From MB1-2 sp046566065 (GTDB lineage: Bacteria > Actinomycetota > CADDZG01 > WHSQ01): DNA of 35,862 bases. Shown here one piece after another: positions 12,830-20,930 of this stretch. The notes beneath the pieces are model-generated. The model saw only the letters and a program-made list of their open reading frames with translations. It was not told the origin of the DNA and did no database searches. The position numbers and the translations under genes are program-made. Every line of letters begins with the position of its first letter. Within the stretch, counting starts at the first letter, position 1. The stretch covers positions 1 through 35,862 of the forward strand of contig JBKHXK010000024.1 of the NCBI GenBank assembly GCA_046566065.1, in the 5' to 3' direction.

Positions 12830-14344
12830 CTAGGGCCGCCCGGACCTAACCGTGAAGGCCTCGGTGTCCGAGGACGCCGAGTAGACGTCGGAGCCCTCGA
12901 AGCTGGCCTCGATGGGATAGATACCTGGAGGGCCCGCCGCGCGGATCTGGACCGAGGCCCGGCCCCCTTCGTCGGTGACAGCCAGGTAGACGTCACCTCG
13001 ATAGGCGAAGCGGATCGCGGCCCCAGAGATGGGGCCTTCTGAGCCGGTCAGCGTGGCCGCGAAGGTAGCGAGCTCACCAGCGCGTGCGCTGGTGTCACCG
13101 TCGTAGACCAACGTCGTGGTCGGGTCGAACTCCGTTCGCTCGAAGTAGATCGGCGACGTCATCGCAACCACCGCGAGCTTGCTCTCGCAGTAAGCGAACC
13201 CATCCGAGCTAAGAGGGTCCTTGCTGGTTATGTTCGCCTCGATCGCATCGCAGAGCGGCTGAAGGAGTCGCCTGATCTCCTGTCCGTCCTCGTAGTAGAC
13301 CTCGGCTCGCACCCAACCGGGTTCGTTCAACGTGAACGTGTAGCTGAAGTCGTCGCTGGTGACCGGGACCTTCGCGAGCGTTGTAGATCCGTTGGTGACG
13401 AGCTTCAACCATGCCCCCGGCGCGCCCTGCACCGTCGCGGTGGCCGTAATCCCCGGCTCGATCACGCTGCCGAGGGTCCCTGAAGGCGTCCTGATGTCGG
13501 CGAACACCGTGCCGTAGGCGGGAGGCTGATGCGAGATCGTGCTTCGCCCCTCCCTGATCGCGTCGGCGAGGCCTTGCCAGTCGCGTGTCTCGGTGCACAA
13601 CCAGGTCGTCGGCTGGCCGATCCCCTGCGCGGCCGTCGTCGTGCGCCAGTGGCTGTCGCTGCCCCCGGTCGCCGCAACGTGGTGCCCGGCGTCCAGGTAG
13701 GTGTCGAGGAACTTGGGCCCGAACTCGTGGTTGTTGGTGGCCGGAGCGGGTGGTTCGTAGGCCCAGAGGCCGATGTTCCAGATCTCGACCGCGTCCGGCA
13801 CGAAGCCGAAGCCGTAAGCGTTGAGCCAGCCGAGATCGTCGGGGTGGTTGACCTGGAACGCGCCGCCGTCCGCTCTCAGCTCGGCGGCCACCCGCTCGAC
13901 GTCGGCGAGGGTCTTGGCGCCGTTGTCGTACATCCTCCTCGCCCCATGCATCTGGGCGTGCCCACTGAGCGAGTTCTCGTAGTTCGGGAGCCAGATGAGA
14001 TCGCCGGTACCCCAGGCCGGGTCGGACTGTGCGTCGATGTTGTTGTGGTCCGTGATCGAGATGTAGTCGAGGCCCCGTTCGAGCGCGAGGTCTCGCTCGT
14101 TCGAGACCTCCCAGCTCCACGTGTAGAACTCGTCATCTCCGGTGTTGTGGTCGGCGTGACCCGGCCCCCGCCACGCGTCGTGCGAGTACCAGGTGTGAAC
14201 GTGCAGATCACCTGCGACCCACTCGCAGTTACGGAGGTCGCGCGGCTCGATCGGACCGGCCGTCTCGGAGGCCGCGCCCGAAGAAGCAAGGCCTGTGGCC
14301 AGCACCATGAGAACCAGCGCGCCGAGCGCCAGCCGCGACTTCAT
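12830..14344 (-). CDS. CehA/McbA-family PHP metallohydrolase, secreted
   Basis: A 504-residue protein with a signal peptide (to about residue 25). The PHP domain carries the metal-binding motifs DLHVHTWYS (H48, H50), ITDHNN (D99, H100), QVNHPDD near 175 and GGSDSHW further on, fitting the CehA/McbA group, known for phosphoesterase-like or carbamate hydrolase activity on varied substrates. Residues about 410-504 form an Ig-like domain with the same F-x-GSD-x-Y-x-A-S-S-D ending as the repeats in the 947-residue protein. The ATG lies 5 bases after the stop of the ceramidase-like gene, so the two are surely co-transcribed. The substrate is unknown; the family resemblance supports a metal-dependent hydrolase acting outside the membrane. 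Confidence 0.87.
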   Translation of the reverse strand: MKSRLALGALVLMVLATGLASSGAASETAGPIEPRDLRNCEWVAGDLHVHTWYSHDAWRGPGHADHNTGDDEFYTWSWEVSNERDLALERGLDYISITDHNNIDAQSDPAWGTGDLIWLPNYENSLSGHAQMHGARRMYDNGAKTLADVERVAAELRADGGAFQVNHPDDLGWLNAYGFGFVPDAVEIWNIGLWAYEPPAPATNNHEFGPKFLDTYLDAGHHVAATGGSDSHWRTTTAAQGIGQPTTWLCTETRDWQGLADAIREGRSTISHQPPAYGTVFADIRTPSGTLGSVIEPGITATATVQGAPGAWLKLVTNGSTTLAKVPVTSDDFSYTFTLNEPGWVRAEVYYEDGQEIRRLLQPLCDAIEANITSKDPLSSDGFAYCESKLAVVAMTSPIYFERTEFDPTTTLVYDGDTSARAGELATFAATLTGSEGPISGAAIRFAYRGDVYLAVTDEGGRASVQIRAAGPPGIYPIEASFEGSDVYSASSDTEAFTVRSGRP

Positions 14345-14349
14345 ATGTC

Positions 14350-16152
14350 TTAGAGGGTCCCCAGCAGCGCGAGCGTCTTCTCGAGAGCGGCGTCACCGAA
14401 GCAGTGATCGATCGAGTAAGCGTCCTCGTATTCGGCGATGCCGACAGGGCCGGCCTTGCCGACGAAACCGGCGGCCTGCCGACCGACGTGATCGGTCTCG
14501 AAGCTCTGGATGATGTAACCGAGCCCGTCGTTCACGAGACCCAGCGCCATCGTGACACCGTTGGGATTGCCCTCCTCGATCGTGTTCGAGTAGTTGGCGA
14601 AGATCTCGCCCGGCGCGCCCGTGATCCACAACGAGCCGATCTTCGCAGCGCTGACGGTCGTGTCGACAGAGACGGGCGACGCGGAGATGCACTTCCTGTT
14701 CTCAGGGCCCTTGCCCTCTCGAACGGCGGCGGGGAGCTGGTTGAACCTGCGGTCGAAGAAGCCCGCAACGCCGAGCGTGCCGAGCGGGATGTTGGTCACG
14801 GGCTGGTTCCAGCCGGTGCGTCCGACTCGAACGTTCGGGTCGGCTACGGCCTCGCCCGTTCCAATCGCCGGGATGAGCGAAGCGAGACCGTTGCCCATCG
14901 TCACCTTGTCGCCGCGGGGGGACAGGTTGCCGAGCCCGGTCTGTAGGAACATGCCGGTGCCACCGAAGGCCTCTTCAACCCGCTTCGCGAAGACGGCGGG
15001 GAAGTCCGCGTCGGCCTGGCCCGTCGACTCGTCGGCGGTCACCGGATGCGCGGCGTACGCGCCGACCGTTGCGATCGCGGTGCCGGGGTCGGCCGGCGAG
15101 CAGATAGGAGTGGGCGCGGGGGCCGGGGTCGCCTTACCGGCGTTGCCGTAACCATTGCCGTTGCCTTGGTTGGTCGGCTCGGTGGGGGTTGGCTCACCCG
15201 GGACGCAGGTCTCCTCTTTGGGGAGATCGTCGGCGGCCACGAGGCGGAACCAGGACACTCCGTCGTCCTCGGCCGAGCGGTAGAAATCGCGGCGCTCGCC
15301 GTTGAACTGCCGGGCGACGACCTCGCCGGTCTCGAGGACGGCGGGCTTCATGCTCGCCACGGCCGCCTTCGCAGAATCCTTCAACGCGTCGGTGACCTGG
15401 TCCATGTACCAGCTCGGCACGCCGCCCCAACCTCCGATGAAATCCGGGGAGGTGTGGCTGTGGGTCGAGGCGAAGATGAAGCTCTCGGGCTTGAGTCCGG
15501 TCTCTGTGGCGAGTTGATCGGCAAGGTCCAGGAAGCCGCACGCGTCGCACAGGCTGTTGTAGCGGCCCTCCCAGTACACCGCGTCGAGGAGCGTGAGGAC
15601 GACAGTGTCCGTGCCATCGCTCATCGCCACCGAGCGAGCCCACAGGCCGTACTCGTTGTCCCACGAGACGATCGGGTTCATGGGGCCGATGCCGTAGCCG
15701 CCCATGTAGATGCAGTTCGAGTTCTCGGCCCAGCGCACGCGGAAGTCCGCGACGTGGGTGGCCATCGCCGGGAAGCTCTCTTCGTTGGGGGGCAGGGTGG
15801 TGCACTTCTTCTTGTTCTGCTCCCAGATGCCGCCATAGGCCTCGGGCTTCGGCTCGATCGAGACCTTGGCAGCTCCGGCAAGGATCTGACCCGCTTCATC
15901 GAGGGAGGCGAACGAGATCGCGTCCTGGAACCCGCGATCCGTCGCGGGCGCCTTCGAGGTCTTGCTTTGCTTTGCGGTACTCGTGAGGGAGTCGTCGCCG
16001 GAGAGATCGTTGATCGGCACGAGGCTGGCTCCGGCCCACGCCACTCCGATCGAGATGACCCCTACCAGGAACGAGGCCAGGATCGTCCTGAGCGAACGGG
16101 GGATGGAGCGAGGCGCCGATGCGCCGGGGGGCTGATTCCACTCGTCACGCAC
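14350..16152 (-). CDS. Neutral/alkaline ceramidase-like secreted hydrolase
   Basis: A 600-residue protein. A cytoplasmic lead of about 20 residues is followed by a membrane segment (RTILASFLVGVISIGVAWAG) serving as anchor or uncleaved signal. The catalytic half starts AGAAKVSIEP and has FASTHSHTSPDFIGGW, the His-rich motif of the neutral ceramidase N-terminal domain (a zinc amidase fold), and later AAHPVTADES and LGNLSPRGD. A Pro/Gly/Asn/Thr-rich insert lies near residues 315-345. Members cleave N-acyl bonds of ceramide-like lipids; here the substrate is not known. I chose GTG at 16152 because GGAGG lies 5 bases before it; a GTG 12 bases upstream is possible. First gene of the leftward secreted-protein cluster. 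Confidence 0.82.
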   Translation of the reverse strand: MRDEWNQPPGASAPRSIPRSLRTILASFLVGVISIGVAWAGASLVPINDLSGDDSLTSTAKQSKTSKAPATDRGFQDAISFASLDEAGQILAGAAKVSIEPKPEAYGGIWEQNKKKCTTLPPNEESFPAMATHVADFRVRWAENSNCIYMGGYGIGPMNPIVSWDNEYGLWARSVAMSDGTDTVVLTLLDAVYWEGRYNSLCDACGFLDLADQLATETGLKPESFIFASTHSHTSPDFIGGWGGVPSWYMDQVTDALKDSAKAAVASMKPAVLETGEVVARQFNGERRDFYRSAEDDGVSWFRLVAADDLPKEETCVPGEPTPTEPTNQGNGNGYGNAGKATPAPAPTPICSPADPGTAIATVGAYAAHPVTADESTGQADADFPAVFAKRVEEAFGGTGMFLQTGLGNLSPRGDKVTMGNGLASLIPAIGTGEAVADPNVRVGRTGWNQPVTNIPLGTLGVAGFFDRRFNQLPAAVREGKGPENRKCISASPVSVDTTVSAAKIGSLWITGAPGEIFANYSNTIEEGNPNGVTMALGLVNDGLGYIIQSFETDHVGRQAAGFVGKAGPVGIAEYEDAYSIDHCFGDAALEKTLALLGTL

Positions 16153-16229
16153 GAAGGCCTCCACAGGTCGGGATCTGTCGGTACCTGCTGGGTTCGCTGC
16201 GTTTGCCGAGATTCCTCTAGTGCAAATGA

Positions 16230-16256
16230 AAGGCCCCCGGGGATACCGGGGGCCTT
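16230..16256 (-). terminator. Intrinsic terminator after the 58-residue protein gene
   Basis: AAGGCCCCCGG and CCGGGGGCCTT form a perfect 11-bp stem with a GGATA/TATCC loop, followed on the minus strand by TCATTT. It sits 19 bases past the stop at 16275 and isolates that gene from the ceramidase-like gene downstream. Confidence 0.75.
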
Positions 16257-16274
16257 GGTTGCTATCGGTGGGGT

Positions 16275-16451
16275 CTAGCGGAAGAGGCCGTTCGTGGAGA
16301 GCACGAGGTCCTCCGCTGCGTCCTGGAACTTGATCTGCGCCTCGATCTGCTCGAGGGCCTCAAGCCAGTCGCGGCCCTTGTCGGTGAGGTGGGGCTCCTG
16401 CATGCCATCGCAAAGTCCCGCCGTCACCAGATCCTCCATCGCGATTGCCAA
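16275..16451 (-). CDS. Small acidic helical protein, unknown function
   Basis: A 58-residue protein (LAIAMEDLVTAGLCDGMQEP, then LTDKGRDWLEALEQIEAQ), predicted helical and acidic. The LTDKGRDWLEAL stretch resembles the end of winged-helix domains, but it is too short for a full one; I do not recognise a family. The start is chosen as TTG at 16451 because AAGGAGG lies 8 bases before it; a GTG at 16460 overlaps that ribosome binding site. It has its own near-consensus promoter (16495-16523) and its own terminator (16230-16256), so it is a separate transcription unit rather than a chance ORF. Confidence 0.65.
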   Translation of the reverse strand: MAIAMEDLVTAGLCDGMQEPHLTDKGRDWLEALEQIEAQIKFQDAAEDLVLSTNGLFR

Positions 16452-16494
16452 ACGATCCACCTCCTTCTCGCCGCCAGTGCCAACTTGGACTCCA

Positions 16495-16523
16495 AAAGTA
16501 GCGATTCGTTACTTGACTGTCAG
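16495..16523 (-). promoter_or_regulatory. Near-consensus sigma-70 promoter of the small gene
   Basis: On the minus strand CTGACA (-35, 16518-16523) and TACTTT (-10, 16495-16500) are separated by exactly 17 bases. This is the best housekeeping-type promoter I can read in the window. It points at the 58-residue gene, giving a leader of about 35 bases. The rest of 16524-16712 holds no gene that I can support. Confidence 0.6.
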
Positions 16524-16712
16524 GTCTAGGAACGTCTGAGGGGCCAAGGCCTGGGCCTAGGCGGATGGCAGCGCGCTTCTCGTACCGGGACGCGGGACGA
16601 GAGGAGTTCTGTCGGCGGTCGGTGCGTCCATTTGCGTTCGTTTGCCTCGCATCTGGAGCTGCGGCCCTCGCCTTGTTGGCCCGGTTCGGCCCGCTTTGCC
16701 ACAATCTCGATC

Positions 16713-17291
16713 GTGAGCAACCAAGCCGAGGGCCGGGGGGCCGCATCGCCAGTGGTCGTCTTCCTCTGCCTGCTCGCGGTGTTGGGGGCCGTGACGGGCG
16801 GAGCGATCTGGGCGGGTCAGACCGACGACGAGCCGCTCCCAGCCACCCCCGCGGCGAGCCCCGAACCCAGCGAAGACCACACCCTCACCGACGCCGAGGC
16901 CATAGCCCGCTTCAAAGAACTAGACGCCCTCCGCATCCGCGCCTTCGAAACCCGCAATCCGAACCTATTAGCTGACGTCTTTGTTCCCATGACAACCGAC
17001 GCAGCGCGAGCCGAGAGCACTATCGCTCGCTTGCGGAAAGACGACGTCCTGATGACGCACAAGCCTTATCGAAACAGAGAAATCTCCATCGTTCAGAACG
17101 AGCCAAACCACATCGAGATCGAACAGCAGGTCGTCTTCCACATCAAATTCAGCGATGAGTCGGGACGCGATGTGACGAGGGAAGGCGAGCCGGAGCTCCT
17201 AACGGTTCGATGGACCCTTGAGCGAGTCGGCAGAGGGTGGTTCATCGCTGCCGGGAAAGTTATCGGGGCCAGGCCCTACCGCAGGAAATGA
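16713..17291 (+). CDS. Single-span membrane protein with NTF2-like external domain
   Basis: A 192-residue protein. One transmembrane helix (about 11-30, VVVFLCLLAVLGAVTGGAIWA) is followed by a Pro/Ala/Glu linker and a domain of about 130 residues starting LTDAEAIARFKELDALRIRAFETRN, with a helix followed by strands ending TVRWTLERVGRGWFIAAGKVI. This matches the cone-shaped NTF2/SnoaL-like fold pattern. The chosen start is GTG at 16713 with no Shine-Dalgarno; CACAAT ends 7 bases before it, so it may be leaderless. Its stop overlaps the ATG of the next gene (ATGA), so the pair is coupled. No enzyme residues are evident; an exported binding or assembly role is plausible. Confidence 0.7.
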   Translation: MSNQAEGRGAASPVVVFLCLLAVLGAVTGGAIWAGQTDDEPLPATPAASPEPSEDHTLTDAEAIARFKELDALRIRAFETRNPNLLADVFVPMTTDAARAESTIARLRKDDVLMTHKPYRNREISIVQNEPNHIEIEQQVVFHIKFSDESGRDVTREGEPELLTVRWTLERVGRGWFIAAGKVIGARPYRRK

Positions 17292-18070
17292 CGAGAACGC
17301 TTGTGCTTCTGGCTACTGCGGCTCTTCTTACTTCCAGCCAGGCGCTGGCCCAGATGGCGGATGCCGGAATCGTGACCAGCGCCCCTGGGTCCTCCCCTGG
17401 CGTAGAAGTAGGTGCCCGGTCGTACGTGCCACCCCACAGTGCCGCTGATACACCGCAGCGAGGGGTTTCGACGTCGGGCCCTCCTCCGGTGCGGTGGGTT
17501 TCGGCGGCTTGTTTGGCGCGGCCCCCTTGGTTCGGGAAGGTTGTCGTTAGTTGGGATTCGGGCTCGTGTCTTACGGGTACGCCGGACGCGGCCGATCCGG
17601 ATGCGCCGACGCCTTCACCCCTGCAGTTGGCGTGGATCGCAGCGGACCGAGCGATGGCAGTCGCCGAGCGGCCGGAGCTGCGCATCGCGCCCAGCCGGAT
17701 CGGATTGACCGGCCTGCGTTCGTACTTCTGGCTCGACCACGTTCCGCCGACGGTGTGGGCGACGGCAAGCGTGCCTGGTGTCCTCGTCACCGCCGAGGCC
17801 CGGCCGGTGAGATACGGATGGAACTTCGGCGAGGGCCACGCGCTCACCACTGCAAACATCGGCCGAGCTTGGTCGCGTCGCGTGCCGGGGTCGATCTCAC
17901 ACCTCTACGAGAGACGAGGCCACTACCCGGTCGAGGTTCAGGTGGTTTGGGAAGCGCGCTGGCGGATCGGTGCGGGACCATGGACGCACCTCGGCTACTT
18001 TTCGAACTCGACGGCGCGTGATTATCCGGTGCGGCAGATGGTCGGCAGGCTGACCCGCCGCAGCTACTGA
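17288..18070 (+). CDS. Secreted protein with PKD-like domain
   Basis: A 260-residue protein starting MTRTLVLLATAALLTSSQALAQ, a standard Sec signal peptide with an ALAQ cleavage site. Residues about 160-245 resemble a PKD domain: YGWNFGEGHA, then PGSISHLYERRGHYPVEVQVVW (the W-x-F-G-x-G and H-x-Y-x-x-x-G-x-Y-x-V signature). The front half is Pro/Ser-rich and not recognised. It overlaps the NTF2-like gene by four bases, so both are probably made together and act outside the membrane. Similar NTF2-like/PKD pairs occur near secretion or conjugation genes in actinobacteria, but none is present here. Confidence 0.75.
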   Translation: MTRTLVLLATAALLTSSQALAQMADAGIVTSAPGSSPGVEVGARSYVPPHSAADTPQRGVSTSGPPPVRWVSAACLARPPWFGKVVVSWDSGSCLTGTPDAADPDAPTPSPLQLAWIAADRAMAVAERPELRIAPSRIGLTGLRSYFWLDHVPPTVWATASVPGVLVTAEARPVRYGWNFGEGHALTTANIGRAWSRRVPGSISHLYERRGHYPVEVQVVWEARWRIGAGPWTHLGYFSNSTARDYPVRQMVGRLTRRSY

Positions 18071-18127
18071 TGCTTTGCGCGTAACCGCGCCCGCTTTTCG
18101 GCGCTAGCTACGAACAAAGCCACGACG

Positions 18128-18568
18128 TCAGGAGGCTCCGGCGAAGTCGCGGCTGAACCAGGTCTGCATCTGCATGGCGAACATCATGTCGCCCTTCAAC
18201 TTGAGCTTCCCCGTCATGAACAGCTGGGTCCCTTCCGCCTGGCCGAAGATCAGACGCACGAAATCGACGATGCCTAACTGCAAAGTGATGCGTGGATCGG
18301 AGGCAGGGCCCTCGGCCGTTGTGCAGGCGCCGTCCTTCACCGCGACGGTCCACTCCTTAACGCCTTCAGAGGTGGCGATGTCGTACTGGATCTGAGCGTC
18401 CGTCCCTTGGGCTTTCTCCGCGAGGAAGGCCTCCGGCATGCGGGCGAAAATCTCGCGCAGCACGTTGTCTTCGCCCAGCTGATCGAGCTGAGCCTTCAGC
18501 TCTTCGTCCGACAGGGTCTTGATCAGCTCGGCGAGCTGAGCGGGATCGGGAAGATCGGTCTGCGCCAT
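18128..18568 (-). CDS. SCP2 sterol-carrier-type lipid-binding protein
   Basis: A 146-residue protein. The N-terminal third (AQLAELIKTLSDEELKAQLD) is helical; residues about 45-140 fit the SCP2 fold, with YDIATSEGVKEWTVAVKDG, DPRITLQLGIVDFVRLIFGQ and MTGKLKLKGDMMFAMQM, the last being the usual K-x-x-G-D-x-x-x-A-x motif. Such proteins bind hydrophobic ligands or serve as modules of lipid enzymes. The ATG at 18568 follows AGGAGG at a spacing of 4. The reading frame stays open far upstream on the minus strand, but that extension overlaps the thermonuclease gene and has no homologous look. Confidence 0.9.
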   Translation of the reverse strand: MAQTDLPDPAQLAELIKTLSDEELKAQLDQLGEDNVLREIFARMPEAFLAEKAQGTDAQIQYDIATSEGVKEWTVAVKDGACTTAEGPASDPRITLQLGIVDFVRLIFGQAEGTQLFMTGKLKLKGDMMFAMQMQTWFSRDFAGAS

Positions 18569-18649
18569 GTCCCCTCCTAGGTATCGCGTCCGAGCGGGCA
18601 AACCTAACGGCTGCGGCCCCCACCACATCCTCCTGTCGTACCCCGTCGC

Positions 18650-18655
18650 TAGCCT
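18650..18655 (+). promoter_or_regulatory. Putative -10 box of leaderless thermonuclease gene
   Basis: TAGCCT, then six bases (GCTCTC), then the ATG at 18662. There is no ribosome binding site. The same hexamer and spacing precede the HNH gene. Confidence 0.5.
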
Positions 18656-18661
18656 GCTCTC

Positions 18662-19237
18662 ATGAAGCTTCGGGTGTTGTTGGCGACGGCGGCGATCGTG
18701 GCCGTCGGGTGCAACAGCCACCAGGTCGTGCTTACCCATCAAGCCCCTGCGACCTTCGACCAGGAGCCCGGAGGGTACGAACAAGCAACCGTGCTCCGAG
18801 TGGTGGACGGCGACACGATCGTCGTCTCGGTGACCGGCCGGACCGACGGCCCGGGGGCCGGGAGCGCCCCGTTCGGGGAGGAGCAGCGCGTGCGGCTGAT
18901 CGGGATCGACACCCCGGAGTCGGTGAAGCCGGGCTCCCCGGTGGAATGCTTCGGCCGGGAGGCATCGAGCGCGGCCAAGGCTCTTCTCGAGGGCAAGAGC
19001 GTGCGACTGGTTCGAGACGTCGAAGAGAGGGATCAGTACGACCGCCTCCTGCGCTACGTGTACCTCGGCGACGAGATGGCCAACGCGCGCCTGGTGGTCA
19101 ACGGCTACGCGACCGCCTACACCTATCCGCCCAGCGTCCGGCACAGCGATCTGTTCGTGCAGATGGAACGCGAAGCGCGAGAGAACGAGCGGGGCCTCTG
19201 GTCTCCCGAGACGTGCAACGGTAGTGGGAACCCTTAA
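18662..19237 (+). CDS. Thermonuclease-family (SNase) lipoprotein
   Basis: A 191-residue protein with a lipoprotein signal (lipobox AVGC, C17), so it is predicted to be anchored outside the membrane. The SNase domain spans about 40-178: VLRVVDGDTIVV (D49/D51), VRLIGIDTPES (R78, D83, E86) and YDRLLRYVYL (R131), which supply the Ca-binding acids and both active-site arginines of staphylococcal nuclease. All key residues appear intact, so it is probably an active Ca-dependent nuclease. It diverges from the SCP2 gene. Confidence 0.9.
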   Translation: MKLRVLLATAAIVAVGCNSHQVVLTHQAPATFDQEPGGYEQATVLRVVDGDTIVVSVTGRTDGPGAGSAPFGEEQRVRLIGIDTPESVKPGSPVECFGREASSAAKALLEGKSVRLVRDVEERDQYDRLLRYVYLGDEMANARLVVNGYATAYTYPPSVRHSDLFVQMEREARENERGLWSPETCNGSGNP

Positions 19238-19254
19238 CTAGGGCATTCCCCCAT

Positions 19255-19815
19255 CTATAGAGCGTGGTTCTCGCCAGCTGATCGACCGCGTTGCGCGATC
19301 GCGAACCCCAGCAACATCCATCCAGCGCCGAGGATCAACAGCGGAATCTCGAGGAGACGTTCGTCGATGGACTCCAGTACTCCACCGCCGATCATCGCCG
19401 GAATGAGACTCACGAAGAGCAAGACCGGCAGCATGTGCCAATCCGGTCGGAGGGCTCGCTCACGCCAAGTAGGGATGCCTACAAGTAGGAGAGCGATGAA
19501 TGTCCCAACGAATCCCACGAAGATGAGTGGCGAGAAATCGGCTTTGTTCGAAGCTTCCGTTCCTCCAGCCGTCGTGACCAGCGAACCGACTGTGGCGACC
19601 GCACTCGCCAGGGCCAAGAGAGAGCCTGCGCGGCCGAGCACCCTGCCGCGCTGCGGGAGTCTTTCGCGGAGCCCGATAACTCCAACGGCGAAGAACAGCG
19701 GCGCGATCTCGAAGAGGGCGGGCGGCTGGTCGCCCGTCGCGAGAATGGCGCCCGACTTAGCTATCCAACAGGCGCCTCCGAGAGCCGCCGCTAAGCCACC
19801 CAAACGTGGGTCCAC
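19255..19815 (-). CDS. Multi-span membrane protein, unknown function
   Basis: A 186-residue, very hydrophobic protein with about six predicted membrane helices (for example APLFFAVGVIGL, GSLLALASAVATVGSLV, FVGFVGTFIALLLVG and LLILGAGWMLLGFAIA). It has no recognisable motif and I cannot assign a family. GC and codon use look like its neighbours'. Its stop lies 18 bases from the thermonuclease stop (convergent). No obvious ribosome binding site precedes the start, so the exact N-terminus is uncertain. Confidence 0.65.
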   Translation of the reverse strand: MDPRLGGLAAALGGACWIAKSGAILATGDQPPALFEIAPLFFAVGVIGLRERLPQRGRVLGRAGSLLALASAVATVGSLVTTAGGTEASNKADFSPLIFVGFVGTFIALLLVGIPTWRERALRPDWHMLPVLLFVSLIPAMIGGGVLESIDERLLEIPLLILGAGWMLLGFAIAQRGRSAGENHAL

Positions 19816-19889
19816 AGATCCGGATGGTAATCGGATGGCTTCTCCCCCCAGGAAGTGACCTCAGCGCAGCTCAGGCAAGCAAAGGGGGA

Positions 19890-20822
19890 TCAGCTCGGCA
19901 AGGAGCTCCCGTGGCGGCCGCGCTTGAGCCATCTAGCCGCTTCGGGGTCAAGGGCCTGAGCGACGCGCTCGTCGTAGCGAGAGAGTTCCTCTTCCGTAAG
20001 CACTCCGCGCCAGCGTTCGTTGCTTCCCTTGTAGAAGAAGCTGCTGGCTCCTCCGTCGAAGACCTCGTCGTATGACTTCAGTGCGTCGGCCCGTGCGCGC
20101 ATCTCGGCGAGCGTGCAGCGATCGGTCACCGCGGGCCACATGTGTTCGGGCACGTCTATCCCGCAGAAGGCGGCCACGCGCCTCATCTCGGTCTCGAGGT
20201 CGGCGAGCAGGTCGTTGTAATGGACCAAGAGGACGTTCTGCCGCTCGCGAAGCTCCCACCAGGTGGCGATGTGGTGAAGGTGAGACCACCAAGGAGCGCC
20301 ATCGCTCTGCCACGGGAACGATCCGCGTGAGATCCAGCTGTCGAAGAATCGATGTAGATCTCCGTCGTACTTCGGCAGGGGAGCGACACCGTCCGCGGCG
20401 GCGAGTTCATTCACCCAGTCGATGAAGTCATCGCGCATCTTGTCCCAGTGGTTGACGGTCGACATGAAGACGTCTCGGCCGTCTCTCGCGACGATGATGT
20501 AGAGCACCTCTTCGTGGATCGGCAGGCCATCGGCCGGCAGATGCGTCTTGATGAAACGGCGATGCTCCTGCGCGGCGAGCGTCGCGTTGATCTCTTCGAT
20601 AGGAGTCCACCTGGCTTCCACCCAGGGAGACTCAACACTTCCCCCGGGGATGTCGTCGCTGGGCCACAGCATGCTGCGCACGATCCCCTGCATCCACGTA
20701 GTGCCAGCCTTCATGCTGGTCGAGATGACGATGTCGCCGGGACGGTGTTCGACATCGTCCCAACGACGGCCGTCGAAGATCGCGTGGCGATAGATGCGTG
20801 GTGGGAACCGTTCCATCCTCAT
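19890..20822 (-). CDS. PAPS-dependent sulfotransferase
   Basis: A 310-residue cytosolic-type sulfotransferase. The 5'-phosphosulfate loop is TSMKAGTTWMQGIV (about 35-48), the catalytic region has RRFIKTHLPAD, and the 3'-phosphate motif is IIVARDGRDVFMS. These fit the Sulfotransfer_1 family, which moves sulfate from PAPS to hydroxyl or amine groups of small molecules. The start could be ATG at 20822 or the ATG two codons later; neither has a good ribosome binding site. It diverges from the BTAD regulator across a gap of about 110 bases, so that regulator may control it, though no operator is obvious. The acceptor cannot be predicted. Confidence 0.9.
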   Translation of the reverse strand: MRMERFPPRIYRHAIFDGRRWDDVEHRPGDIVISTSMKAGTTWMQGIVRSMLWPSDDIPGGSVESPWVEARWTPIEEINATLAAQEHRRFIKTHLPADGLPIHEEVLYIIVARDGRDVFMSTVNHWDKMRDDFIDWVNELAAADGVAPLPKYDGDLHRFFDSWISRGSFPWQSDGAPWWSHLHHIATWWELRERQNVLLVHYNDLLADLETEMRRVAAFCGIDVPEHMWPAVTDRCTLAEMRARADALKSYDEVFDGGASSFFYKGSNERWRGVLTEEELSRYDERVAQALDPEAARWLKRGRHGSSLPS

Positions 20823-20930
20823 CCCCGGTAGACGACCCGACCGTTTCCATCGTCCATGCTAGATGGCGCCCTCGCTGGCTCATCCCCGCCCCATTGCTTG
20901 CGGGCTCCAGTTGAGAAACGATGGGCGGCC

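Noticed and set aside
12766..12996. N-terminal extension of dodecin by 77 residues
   Set aside because: Dodecins are 65-80 residues, the extension is Arg/Pro-rich, and the ATG at 12765 has a good ribosome binding site.
18569..19144. N-terminal extension of the SCP2 protein to 338 residues
   Set aside because: It overlaps the thermonuclease gene antisense, and the ATG at 18568 follows AGGAGG.
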